Assembly (NCBI GenBank): GCA_046317875.1 | Contig: JBKCVN010000033.1 | Coordinates: forward strand, 1-31,219 | Direction: 5' to 3' | Source: 2-01-FULL-41-14 sp046317875 | GTDB lineage: Bacteria > Pseudomonadota > Alphaproteobacteria > UBA7879 > UBA5542 | DNA length: 31,219 bases | In this document: in pieces, positions 1 to 7,008 of the stretch | Numbering within the stretch: the stretch's first letter is position 1 | How the letters are laid out: each line of letters opens with the position of its first letter | The notes under the pieces: generated by a model | The model's database searches: none | Told to the model about the DNA's origin: nothing | The model's input: only the letters and a program-made list of their open reading frames with translations | Position numbers and translations under genes: made by a program

Positions 1-56
1 TAGTTTTACCTATCCATCTGCCCCCGGATTAAATCCTGGGCGCGGCGAGACATCTA

Positions 57-116
57 CTTCGACTCGACAAGTCTCGTCGAAGCTAAATTTTGCCAAAGGC
101 AAGATTAGCGAAGACG
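57..116 (-). repeat. Nested inverted repeats just downstream of tRNA-Val
   Basis: Two hairpins share sequence. The first (75-116) pairs CGTC with GACG, GCTAA with TTAGC and TTGCC with GGCAA around an AAA loop, separated by small symmetric internal loops. The second (57-82) pairs CTTCGAC with GTCGAAG around a 12-base loop. They overlap at 75-82, so both cannot form in one transcript. The first begins 2 bases beyond the tRNA CCA end. No T-run follows, so it is not a standard intrinsic terminator. It could be a processing signal or a copy of a dispersed palindromic element; the window has no second copy to decide. Confidence 0.55.
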
Positions 117-118
117 GA

Positions 119-193
119 TGGTGGGCGATGACGGGATTGAACCGCCGACCCTCTCGGTGTAAACGAGACGCTCTACCGCTGAGCTAATCGCCC
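119..193 (-). tRNA. tRNA-Val (anticodon UAC), CCA end encoded
   Basis: The minus strand folds into a complete cloverleaf of 75 bases. The acceptor stem is GGGCGAT with ATCGCCC, the D arm GCTC/GAGC, the anticodon stem TCTCG/CGAGA with loop TTTACAC (anticodon TAC), and the T arm has loop TTCAATC. The discriminator A at 122 is followed by an encoded CCA (119-121). The gene sits 63 bases downstream of hupB and has its own promoter-like sequence at 210-238. The hupB / tRNA-Val pair is a familiar alphaproteobacterial arrangement. It reads the Val codons GUA and GUG and probably others by wobble. Confidence 0.97.
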
Positions 194-209
194 TATTACC
201 ACACCAGTC

Positions 210-238
210 TGTATAGCAAATAAACCTACTTGCTTCAA
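210..238 (-). promoter_or_regulatory. Probable sigma-70 promoter of tRNA-Val
   Basis: On the minus strand TTGAAG (233-238) and TATACA (210-215) are separated by exactly 17 bases. Each matches the consensus at four of six positions. The expected start near 203 lies about ten bases before the mature tRNA 5' end at 193. It falls in the 63-base gap after hupB, so tRNA-Val may be made both from here and by read-through. Confidence 0.5.
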
Positions 239-256
239 TACAAAAAGTTTCTTTTT

Positions 257-532
257 TTACTTAGCAACCATTTCTTTTAAAACTTTACCAGCTTTAAATT
301 TGGCCAAACGTGCTGCAGGGATCTTAATCTTTTCCCCTGTACGTGGGTTACGGCCTTCAGATGCCTTACGATTTACGGTTACGAAGGAACCAAATCCTAC
401 TAAACGCACAGCTTCACCTTTTTTCAAAGCAATCGCAATTGATTCAAATACGCTATCCACTGCCTTTGCAGCTGATGCTTTTGATAATCCTGCGGTTTCA
501 GCAACCTGTACAATAAGTTCATTTTTCTTCAT
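257..532 (-). CDS. hupB: DNA-binding protein HU
   Basis: This is a 91-residue histone-like HU protein, the usual family length. HU dimers bend and compact chromosomal DNA in the nucleoid. The helical dimerisation half (about residues 1-40) is followed by the GFGSF turn (46-50) and the beta arm with RNPRTGE (61-67). In this family the arm's proline (Pro63) wedges between base pairs. The gene stands alone as a transcription unit between the unassigned stretch 604-1206 and tRNA-Val, with a promoter-like pair at 575-603. In many alphaproteobacteria hupB follows lon; here no lon is present upstream. Whether it acts as a homodimer or has a paralogue elsewhere cannot be told from this window. Confidence 0.96.
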   Translation of the reverse strand: MKKNELIVQVAETAGLSKASAAKAVDSVFESIAIALKKGEAVRLVGFGSFVTVNRKASEGRNPRTGEKIKIPAARLAKFKAGKVLKEMVAK

Positions 533-574
533 TTTTGACCTCTTTCGTTAAGTTAATTATTGAATATATATATT

Positions 575-603
575 AATAAAAACCCTTTTTATTCTTTAGT
601 CAA
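575..603 (-). promoter_or_regulatory. Probable promoter of hupB
   Basis: TTGACT (598-603, five of six to consensus) and TTTATT (575-580, four of six) lie 17 bases apart on the minus strand, in a very AT-rich context. Transcription would start near 568 and leave a leader of about 35 bases before the hupB ATG at 532, which is preceded by an AGAGG ribosome-binding sequence. Confidence 0.45.
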
Positions 604-1206
604 TGCTATTTTGATCAAAACATAAGGAATACCTTAGAAAAATAGGGATTTTTTTTAGCCCGAAGAAAAAATAACGGTCTTAAAATACTGAATAATTACT
701 ACAACGATTATTTTTATTTACTCGACTTATGTAAAAACCTCCCCTTACATATTTTAAATATCATAAAACCCTAAAAGAAAAGCCTCTTTGTTTAATTTTT
801 CTTCTTTAATTCACCTTAGATCTTTGTAACCATAAATGATTACATCAAATTGTCAGCACAAAGAAGGGGACATTATTCTCCTTATGGTTCTCTTAGCTTG
901 TTCTATCCTTTGATAGGGCCTAGAATTCCCAGACATACAGAAGCCCCCCCTTACCACCTCTTTCAATATCTCTGTCGCACAGGATGCAAGTACCTTTCAA
1001 AGGTCCACAAAAAAATCTCGCTATTTAAGGCAAGAAAAATAATTCTTCTTCATGCTATTGGCTTCATACTGAAAATATGGGAAAGCCACCACAGTTTACC
1101 TTCGGCAGGGCACGACTTCCTTTCAGTCAGAGTATCCACCTAAATTAAGAATTTCTGAGTACTAGGAGTGTTTTTGTATATCAAAATTTCCCACTAAAAC
1201 CTTATA
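604..1206. other. Gene-poor stretch of about 600 bases, unassigned
   Basis: No convincing gene is seen. The left part (604-850) is AT-rich. The right part (850-1143) is less so and holds several short inverted repeats: ATC-CTGT/ACAG-GAT (968-985), ACCTTT/AAAGGT (992-1004) and GGCTT-CATA/TATG-AAGCC (1060-1087). An open frame on the plus strand (850-1143, 97 codons) starts at TTG without a ribosome-binding site and resembles no family I know. I looked for hallmark sequences of RNase P RNA, tmRNA and SRP RNA and did not recognise any. It could be a structured RNA, gene debris or plain spacer between the ribosomal cluster and hupB. Confidence 0.4.
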
Positions 1207-1237
1207 ATAAAAAAGCCCAGGGTCACGCCTGGGCTTT
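1207..1237 (-). terminator. Intrinsic terminator ending the rpsM-rplQ unit
   Basis: On the minus strand a perfect 10-base-pair stem (1212-1221 with 1228-1237, arms AAAGCCCAGG and CCTGGGCTTT, 6-base loop) is followed directly by a run of T. It lies 23 bases past the rplQ stop and closes the whole ribosomal protein cluster. Confidence 0.93.
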
Positions 1238-1260
1238 CTAACCTATACTGCTTTATGGGT

Positions 1261-1797
1261 CTAATCTTTTTTCTTAGCAGTCTTTTTGGGGGCTGACTTT
1301 TTTTCAGCAGGTTCTTTCTTTTCTGCTTTTTTAGAAGCGGCTTTAGAACCAGCCTTAGGCGCAGATTCAACGGCTGTATTTTGGTCAATCACAGCAGCTG
1401 ACGAATCCCCAGCAACACCATTTTGTGCCACAGGACGATCAACCAATTCAATCACCGCCATGGGCGCAGAATCTCCATAGCGGAAACCAGCTTTAATAAC
1501 GCGGGTGTATCCCCCAGAGCGATTTTTATACCGATCGGAAAGAGTGGTTAAAAGCTTAGAAACCACATCATGGTTATTATTCAAACGGCTCAGCAAAACA
1601 CGGCGCACGTGCAAGCTATCCGTTCCATTTTTGGCCATAGTAATGAATTTTTCAACCACAACCCTCAGGTCTTTTGCCTTAGGTAATGTTGTTTTAATTT
1701 GCTCATGCGTGAACAAGGAATTCGACATGTTCATGAACAGAGCCCGACGATGACTCGATGTTCTATTTAACTTCCGACCAGATAATTTATGGCGCAT
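1261..1797 (-). CDS. rplQ: Large ribosomal subunit protein bL17 with Ala/Lys-rich tail
   Basis: The 178-residue product is a bL17 protein that binds 23S rRNA near the tunnel exit. The family core covers residues 1-121, starting MRHKLSGRKL and including the basic stretch NRTSSHRR. The core of most relatives plus a short tail is about 120-140 residues. Here residues 122-178 form an extra low-complexity tail rich in Ala, Lys, Ser and Glu that ends in a strongly basic KKTAKKKD. It is the last gene of the alpha block, 18 bases after rpoA and just before the terminator at 1207-1237. The tail is probably disordered and may contact rRNA; that is inference. Confidence 0.96.
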   Translation of the reverse strand: MRHKLSGRKLNRTSSHRRALFMNMSNSLFTHEQIKTTLPKAKDLRVVVEKFITMAKNGTDSLHVRRVLLSRLNNNHDVVSKLLTTLSDRYKNRSGGYTRVIKAGFRYGDSAPMAVIELVDRPVAQNGVAGDSSAAVIDQNTAVESAPKAGSKAASKKAEKKEPAEKKSAPKKTAKKKD

Positions 1798-1815
1798 TTT
1801 TTAATTCTCCAAATC

Positions 1816-2832
1816 TTAAAACGAGTCGTCGATTTTCTTCGACAAATCTTCTATGTTTGCAGGGGGCCAATCGGGAACTTCCATCCCTAATCCTAATCCC
1901 ATGCTCACCAAAACTTGCTTAATTTCATTCAAAGACTTACGTCCAAAGTTCGGTGTTTTTAACATTTCGGCTTCCGAGCGTTGAACCAAATCGCCAATAT
2001 AAATGATGTTGTCATTCTTCAGGCAGTTTGCAGCACGCACAGAAAGTTCAAGTTCAGCCACCTTGCGCAACAAAGCTGCAGGGAAAGGAAGCTTGCTTTC
2101 AACTTCACTTTTTTGAACTTCAACTGGATCTTCAAAGTTAATCAAAGGACGCAGTTGGTCTTGCATAATACGGGAGGCTAATGCAATGGCATCTTCAGGT
2201 TTAACAGTCCCGTTTGTCTCCACATCAAGAATAAGCTTATCATAGTCAGTGATCTGTCCCACACGGGTATGTTCCACCTGATAGGATACTTTTCTGATTG
2301 GGTTAAACAAAGAATCAATAGGAATCACCCCTACTGGCGTGGTTTCCTTACGGTTCAGGGTGGCAGGAACATATCCCTTGCCATTCTCAACGGTCATTTC
2401 AATTGAAAGGCTAGCGTCTTTGTCCATATGGCAAATGACCAAGTCGGGGTTCTTAATTTCAACATCAGACCCTGTTTTAATCATACCCGCTGTTACAACC
2501 CCTGCCCCTTTATAGGACAAATGAATTTTTTTCGGAGTATTTGAATGAAGAGTTAAAGCCAAAGACTTGATGTTCAAAATAATGTCCGTCACATCTTCCA
2601 TAACCCCGGGAATCGAGGAAAATTCATGCACCACACCTTCTATTTGAACTGTGGTAACCGCAGCACCCCGCACAGAAGACAAAAGAATACGGCGCAATGA
2701 GTTGCCTAAAGTAAGGCCATATCCTCTTTCCAAGGGCTCAATCACCAAACGGGCGTGGTTTCCTTCCTTATCAAGATTCTTAATTTGAATATCTTTTGGT
2801 TTAATAAGCTCTTGCCAATTTTCTTGTATCAC
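1816..2832 (-). CDS. rpoA: RNA polymerase alpha subunit
   Basis: 338 residues, close to the alphaproteobacterial norm. Alpha dimerises to start RNA polymerase assembly. The N-terminal domain (about 1-235) carries the assembly motifs, including ERGYGLTLGNSLRRILLSS near residues 34-52. The C-terminal domain (about 263-325) has the VRAANCLK helix; Arg266 corresponds to Escherichia coli Arg265, which contacts UP-element DNA. GDLVQRSEAEMLKTPNFG continues the helix-hairpin-helix fold. The gene follows rpsK after 41 bases and precedes rplQ, the standard alpha-operon order, but without rpsD (S4), so S4-type autoregulation in cis as in enterobacteria is unlikely. Confidence 0.98.
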   Translation of the reverse strand: MIQENWQELIKPKDIQIKNLDKEGNHARLVIEPLERGYGLTLGNSLRRILLSSVRGAAVTTVQIEGVVHEFSSIPGVMEDVTDIILNIKSLALTLHSNTPKKIHLSYKGAGVVTAGMIKTGSDVEIKNPDLVICHMDKDASLSIEMTVENGKGYVPATLNRKETTPVGVIPIDSLFNPIRKVSYQVEHTRVGQITDYDKLILDVETNGTVKPEDAIALASRIMQDQLRPLINFEDPVEVQKSEVESKLPFPAALLRKVAELELSVRAANCLKNDNIIYIGDLVQRSEAEMLKTPNFGRKSLNEIKQVLVSMGLGLGMEVPDWPPANIEDLSKKIDDSF

Positions 2833-2873
2833 TTTCAGGCTCCCATACTCTCTAAGATAACTGTGGTAAATAA

Positions 2874-3266
2874 TTAAACGCGACGACGCTTACGAGGACG
2901 ACATCCATTGTGGGGCAAAGGTGTAACATCTCGTATGGACGAAACACTGAAACCAACACTTAAAAGAGCGCGCAATGCAGACTCACGTCCAGAACCAGGG
3001 CCTTTAACTTCAACTGTCAGATTTTTTACGCCATGCTCTTTGGCTTTTTTACCTGCTGCTTCAGCTGCAAGCTGGGCGGCGAATGGGGTTGATTTTTTAG
3101 ACCCCTTAAAGCCGTTTGCACCTGCCGTAGACCACACAATTGTGTTTCCCTGAAGGTCTGTAATGTTAATAATGGTATTGTTAAACGTAGAATTAATATG
3201 AGCCATGGCTGCAGGAATATTCTTCCTTTCACGACGACGAAGTTTTGTAGTATTTTGTTGTGACAT
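2874..3266 (-). CDS. rpsK: Small ribosomal subunit protein uS11
   Basis: 130 residues. uS11 sits on the 30S platform and helps shape the mRNA exit and the E site. Recognisable features are AHINSTFNNTIINITDL (about 22-38), the GPGSGRESALRAL stretch (about 90-102) and the conserved C-terminal TPLPHNGCRPRKRRRV. The gene is 14 bases after rpsM and 41 bases before rpoA. All of it matches the family with no oddities. The frame begins MSQQNTTKLRRRERK, a basic N-terminus usual for the family. Confidence 0.98.
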   Translation of the reverse strand: MSQQNTTKLRRRERKNIPAAMAHINSTFNNTIINITDLQGNTIVWSTAGANGFKGSKKSTPFAAQLAAEAAGKKAKEHGVKNLTVEVKGPGSGRESALRALLSVGFSVSSIRDVTPLPHNGCRPRKRRRV

Positions 3267-3280
3267 TTATACTTTATTCC

Positions 3281-3655
3281 TTAAACTGCTTTTTTCTTAC
3301 CAGCGATAGGCTTAGCTTTGCCCTTACGTGTACGGGCATTTGTATGGGTTCTTTGTCCACGTGTTGGCAATCCTTTACGATGACGCAACCCACGATAGCA
3401 CCCTAAATCCACAAGACGTTTAATGTTCATGGAGATATAGCGACGCAAGTCTCCTTCTACTTGGTGTTCAGCATCAATAATATCGCGGATAGTTGACAAC
3501 TCATCCTCAGTTAACTGATGAATACGCCGAGCACTATCAATTTTTGCTTTTTTACAAATCTCAGCAGATTTTGTTTTACCAATCCCATAAATATAGGTCA
3601 GGGCAATTTCTACTCTTTTCTGAGAGGGAACATTCACACCAGCAATACGAGCCAC
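3281..3655 (-). CDS. rpsM: Small ribosomal subunit protein uS13
   Basis: 124 residues. uS13 lies in the 30S head, contacts the P-site tRNA through its basic C-terminal tail, and bridges to the large subunit. The sequence opens MARIAGVNVPSQKRVEIALT, has the helix-two-turn-helix YIYGIGKTKSAEIC (about 22-35) and the hallmark GCYRGLRHRKGLPTRGQRT (about 85-103), then the Lys-rich tail GKAKPIAGKKKAV. It is separated from adk by 89 bases, the widest gap in the spc and alpha blocks. That gap holds a promoter-like pair (3711-3738), so rpsM probably begins its own transcript as well as being read from upstream. Confidence 0.98.
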   Translation of the reverse strand: MARIAGVNVPSQKRVEIALTYIYGIGKTKSAEICKKAKIDSARRIHQLTEDELSTIRDIIDAEHQVEGDLRRYISMNIKRLVDLGCYRGLRHRKGLPTRGQRTHTNARTRKGKAKPIAGKKKAV

Positions 3656-3710
3656 TCTAAAACTCCTTTAAATAAATCTAATTAAATAGAAAAAACAGGC
3701 TTTCTGTGGT

Positions 3711-3738
3711 TCTATAGATAAAAGAAGAAAGAGTCAAG
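3711..3738 (-). promoter_or_regulatory. Probable internal promoter before rpsM
   Basis: TTGACT (3733-3738) and TATAGA (3711-3716) are 16 bases apart on the minus strand, immediately after the adk stop codon. The expected start near 3704 gives a leader of about 50 bases. This would let rpsM-rpsK-rpoA-rplQ be expressed separately from the spc block. Confidence 0.45.
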
Positions 3739-3744
3739 TCTTTC

Positions 3745-4398
3745 CTACGCTTCCACAACAGCCAATATTTCTTTTGAAACCTCTTCAGGAGATTTCATCA
3801 CATCGATTCGTCGCAATAACCCTTGTGTTTCATAAAAAGGCAGCAAGGGTTTTGTTTGCAAATGATACTCATGCAAGCGCTTTGTTACATGCTCCACGGC
3901 ATCGTCCGCCCGTCGGGAAAATCGACTGGAACCACAGACATCACACACACCATCGTGGCGAGGCCTTTTATAATACTCATTATAAGTAGCACCACAATCG
4001 GTACAAGTAAAGCGTCCCGATAGTCTTTTTGTTAAAATTTCTTCATCTATCGAGAAATAAATCACACATTGAAGATTCTCACCCCGACGGGATAAATATT
4101 CTCTAAGCCATTCAGCCTGACTTACCATTCGGGGAAACCCATCAAAAATGAACCCTGATTCCGAGGGGTGAAAGTCAAGGTAGGATGTCAAAACCCTAAG
4201 CATCAAATCATCGCCAATCAGCATTCCCTTTTCTATCAGGTCTTTTACTTCATGTCCTGCGGGTGTTCCTCGGGCCACCTCTTGGCGCAACAAAGCACCC
4301 GTCGATACATGATCCAATAAAAGCTTTTCTTTCAGAAGATGGGCCTGTGTGCCCTTCCCGCAGCCAGGAGGGCCGATAAAAACGATGTTCTTTTTCAT
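3745..4398 (-). CDS. adk: Adenylate kinase, zinc-type lid
   Basis: 217 residues. Adenylate kinase converts ATP + AMP to 2 ADP in the cytoplasm. The P-loop GPPGCGKGT is at 9-17, the AMP-binding FDGFPR at 85-90 and the lid arginine/aspartate motif SRRADD at 161-166. The lid carries four cysteines in two CxxC pairs (132/135 and 152/155), the structural zinc site seen in one branch of the family. I chose the ATG at 4398 because MKKNIVFIGPPG is the family N-terminus; the open frame extends 13 codons upstream into secY. The secY TAA and this ATG share one base, which suggests translational coupling. Position between secY and rpsM is typical of alphaproteobacteria. Confidence 0.98.
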   Translation of the reverse strand: MKKNIVFIGPPGCGKGTQAHLLKEKLLLDHVSTGALLRQEVARGTPAGHEVKDLIEKGMLIGDDLMLRVLTSYLDFHPSESGFIFDGFPRMVSQAEWLREYLSRRGENLQCVIYFSIDEEILTKRLSGRFTCTDCGATYNEYYKRPRHDGVCDVCGSSRFSRRADDAVEHVTKRLHEYHLQTKPLLPFYETQGLLRRIDVMKSPEEVSKEILAVVEA

Positions 4399-5720
4399 TA
4401 TTTCTTTAGATTGAAACGTGACTTTTTCAATAAACATTCATATTGATAGGCCAATAAATGCGAGTGTAACTGGGCAACCGTATCCATGGTGACGCCCACC
4501 ACGATCAACAAGCTTGTGCCACCCAAATAAAAGGGTAATGCATATTTGGCTTTTAGCAGTTCGGGCAGTAAACATACCGTTACAAGGTACGCAGATCCCA
4601 CCACCGTTAGCCGGGTTAGAATATAGTCCAAATATTCCGAAGTACTTTGACCTGGGCGAATGCCTGGGATAAAAGATCCCGCCTTCTTTAAATTGTCGGA
4701 TGTTTCCTCGGGGTTGAAAACCAAGGCTGTATAGAAGAAAGCAAAGAAGGTGATCAATAAACTGTAAAGAATAATATAAACAGGTTGACCAGGTTGAACA
4801 TGGAATATCAGTTTCTGCAACCATTCATTTTCAACATTTAGCCCTCCCAATACGGTCATGGGTAACAACAATAACGAGCTGGCAAAAATAGCAGGAATAA
4901 CCCCGGCATTGTTAAGCTTAAGGGGAAGATGTGAACTGTCGCCCCCCATAATCCGCTGACCCATCTGACGCTTAGGCTGCTGGATCACCACTTTATATTG
5001 GGCACGCTCAACAAAGATAATGAAGGCGATGACAGCGGCTAATAAAGCAAGGATAAAGAGAATGAACATCACGTGATATTCCCCTTCCCGTCCTAAATCT
5101 ATCATGCGCAAGGCGGCTTGGGGCAAGTTTGCAACGATACCTGAAAATATAATTAAAGAAGTCCCGTTTCCAATACCTCTCGAGGTAATTTGCTCACCCA
5201 ACCAAACCAAGAACATGGTGCTTCCAACCACGGTTAGTACAGTACTAATCTCGAAGAACAACCCGGGTTGTAGAACGGCTTGCTGACTTTCCAATGTTTT
5301 AGCCAAAGCAAAAGCCTGAACAGATGCCAAAAGCACAGTTCCATATCGGGTGTATTGGTTAAGTTTTTTTCGACCTGATTCGCCTTCCTTACGAAGGGAC
5401 TGCCAGGCTGGATAGACAGCACCCAACAACTGCACGATAATGCTAGCTGTGATATAGGGCATAATATTTAAGGCGAAAATGGTCATACGCCACAGGGCAC
5501 CACCCGAAAACATATCCACCATTCCCAAAATGCCAGAAGCATTTCTTTGAGCAATGGCTGAAATAACAGACATATCAATGCCCGGTAGGGGGATATAAGT
5601 TCCCAGACGGTAAACGATCAGAGCGCCAAGGGTAAACCATATTCGCTTTTTCAGCTCTTCAGCTTTGGCAAAAAGCCTAAAATCAAGATTAGATGCAAGT
5701 TGCTCAGCAGCTGAAGCCAT
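4398..5720 (-). CDS. secY: Preprotein translocase channel subunit SecY
   Basis: 440 residues with ten hydrophobic stretches, the usual SecY topology. SecY forms the protein-conducting channel in the inner membrane with SecE (also in this window) and SecG. The N-terminal region reads LKKRIWFTLGALIVYRLGTY, leading into the plug-containing segment after the first helix (PLPGID, about 47-52). GQRIMGGDSSHLPLKLN (about 252-268) and the cytoplasmic loop FNPEETSDNLKKAGSFIPG (about 332-350) are family hallmarks. It lies 51 bases after rplO and overlaps adk by one base. Confidence 0.98.
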   Translation of the reverse strand: MASAAEQLASNLDFRLFAKAEELKKRIWFTLGALIVYRLGTYIPLPGIDMSVISAIAQRNASGILGMVDMFSGGALWRMTIFALNIMPYITASIIVQLLGAVYPAWQSLRKEGESGRKKLNQYTRYGTVLLASVQAFALAKTLESQQAVLQPGLFFEISTVLTVVGSTMFLVWLGEQITSRGIGNGTSLIIFSGIVANLPQAALRMIDLGREGEYHVMFILFILALLAAVIAFIIFVERAQYKVVIQQPKRQMGQRIMGGDSSHLPLKLNNAGVIPAIFASSLLLLPMTVLGGLNVENEWLQKLIFHVQPGQPVYIILYSLLITFFAFFYTALVFNPEETSDNLKKAGSFIPGIRPGQSTSEYLDYILTRLTVVGSAYLVTVCLLPELLKAKYALPFYLGGTSLLIVVGVTMDTVAQLHSHLLAYQYECLLKKSRFNLKK

Positions 5721-5771
5721 ATTTACCCTCTTAATAAGATAAGTTTCTAAATTATACTATGTTAAGCTTAC

Positions 5772-6248
5772 TTATGCTTGTGCAGCAGAGGAAAGCTTAA
5801 CTTGCCCACCCAATTTTTCTACGAAAGATTGGGCTGATTGGGATGCTTGATCCACTTCAATGGTAATTTTTGTCTTAAGATCACCCTTTGCCAACAGTTT
5901 CAAAGCGCCCGCTGTGCCACGAATAAGACCAACTTCGGCTAAAAGAGCTTTCGTGATCACAACAGTAGGGTTGATTTTTTGAAGATCAATGGCGGTTTGA
6001 ATGCTTTGAAGGTTAACTACCATGGCTTCAGGACCACGTACAAATCCGCGTTTGAATCCTCTTTTAGGAACACGCATTTGAATAGGCATTTGACCACCCT
6101 CGAATCCCTTAATGGCCACACCAGAACGTGCTTTTTGTCCTTTTTGACCGTGACCACAGGTTTTACCCAAACCTGAACCGATTCCGCGTCCAACACGTTT
6201 CCGAGCAGAAGTTGCTCCGCGATTGTCTCTGATTGTATTCAACTTCAT
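5772..6248 (-). CDS. rplO: Large ribosomal subunit protein uL15
   Basis: 158 residues, slightly longer than the 144 of Escherichia coli. uL15 is a late-assembling 50S protein with a long glycine-rich N-terminal extension that threads between rRNA helices. Here that extension contains KRVGRGIGSGLGKTCGHG (about 17-34) followed by GQKARSG and GFEGGQMPIQMRVPKRGF (about 49-66). The globular half (about 70-158) ends in a short polar tail. It is 12 bases downstream of rpmD and 51 upstream of secY, the standard spc order. No unusual features. Confidence 0.97.
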   Translation of the reverse strand: MKLNTIRDNRGATSARKRVGRGIGSGLGKTCGHGQKGQKARSGVAIKGFEGGQMPIQMRVPKRGFKRGFVRGPEAMVVNLQSIQTAIDLQKINPTVVITKALLAEVGLIRGTAGALKLLAKGDLKTKITIEVDQASQSAQSFVEKLGGQVKLSSAAQA

Positions 6249-6260
6249 TTTTGTATTCCT

Positions 6261-6446
6261 TTAAATCTCTTCTACTTTAACGAGATGGCTTACTTTACGA
6301 ATAAGACCCCTTACAGAAGGCGTATCTTCCACTTCTTTTACACGGTGCAGTTTACCTAGACCTAAACCTTTTAGGCATAAAAACTGATAGTCCTTACGGC
6401 CAATGGTGCTGCCGATTTGCTCTACTCTTATCTTACCCTTACTCAT
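6261..6446 (-). CDS. rpmD: Large ribosomal subunit protein uL30
   Basis: 61 residues, the normal length for bacterial uL30. The protein reads MSKGKIRVEQIGSTIGRK and then LKGLGLGKLHRVKEVEDTPS, the family signature. I chose the ATG at 6446: the open frame extends 13 codons farther, but that part lies within rpsE in another frame and does not resemble uL30. With this start the gene overlaps the rpsE 3' end by 8 bases, so translation is probably coupled. Confidence 0.96.
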   Translation of the reverse strand: MSKGKIRVEQIGSTIGRKDYQFLCLKGLGLGKLHRVKEVEDTPSVRGLIRKVSHLVKVEEI

Positions 6447-6996
6447 CAGAAACTCCATTTTCAGCTGAAGAAGCCTTAGCTTCACGGTTGCTTAGGATAT
6501 CAGAAATCTTTTTACCCCGGCGGGCTGCCACTTGACGCGGAGACGACACCTTACGCAATGCATCAAAAGTTGCACGCACCATGTTGTGTGGGTTTGTTGA
6601 TCCAACTGATTTTGCCACAACATCATGTACGCCCAATACTTCAAAAATCGCACGCATAGGACCACCGGCCTTAATACCCGTTCCCACATCGGCTGTGCGA
6701 ATTACCACACGCCCTGCACCAAAGTGACCAATCAAATCATGATGCACGGTACGTCCTTCTTTTAAAGGCACCCGAATCATAGATTTTTGGGCTTGCTCAT
6801 TGGCTTTACGGATAGCATCAGGAACTTCAGCAGCCTTTCCAAGACCACAGCCTACGCGGCCCTTTTCATCTCCCACAACAACCAAAGCCGAGAAAGAAAA
6901 GTTTTTTCCTCCCTTTACAACCTTAGCTACTCGGTTAATGGAAAGAAGCTTATCAGTATATTTGCTTTCTACTTTTTCTACTTTTGCACGTGCCAT
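6439..6996 (-). CDS. rpsE: Small ribosomal subunit protein uS5
   Basis: 185 residues. uS5 lies near the mRNA entry channel and helps decoding fidelity and unwinding of mRNA. The N-terminal double-stranded RNA-binding domain includes INRVAKVVKGGKNFSFSALVVVGD (about 20-43; shown here only as a description) with the GxGxA loop VGCGLGKAAEVPDAI (about 48-62). The C-terminal domain has GVHDVVAKSVGSTNPHNMV (about 123-141). A polar tail of some 20 residues follows the family core. The gene is 12 bases after rplR and overlaps rpmD. Confidence 0.97.
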   Translation of the reverse strand: MARAKVEKVESKYTDKLLSINRVAKVVKGGKNFSFSALVVVGDEKGRVGCGLGKAAEVPDAIRKANEQAQKSMIRVPLKEGRTVHHDLIGHFGAGRVVIRTADVGTGIKAGGPMRAIFEVLGVHDVVAKSVGSTNPHNMVRATFDALRKVSSPRQVAARRGKKISDILSNREAKASSAENGVSDE

Positions 6997-7008
6997 TTTT
7001 TGTCCTTA

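Noticed and set aside
850..1143. Plus-strand open frame of 97 codons
   Set aside because: It starts at TTG with no ribosome-binding site, runs opposite to all neighbours, and its protein resembles nothing known to me. The stretch is listed as unassigned instead.
4438..4824. 128-codon frame on the minus strand inside secY
   Set aside because: It is in another frame of secY, which is an unmistakable and complete gene; the product has no family features.
3656..5771. Absence of rpmJ and infA around secY and rpsM, taken as a possible deletion
   Set aside because: In alphaproteobacteria these genes commonly lie elsewhere and adk occupies this place, so the absence is normal.
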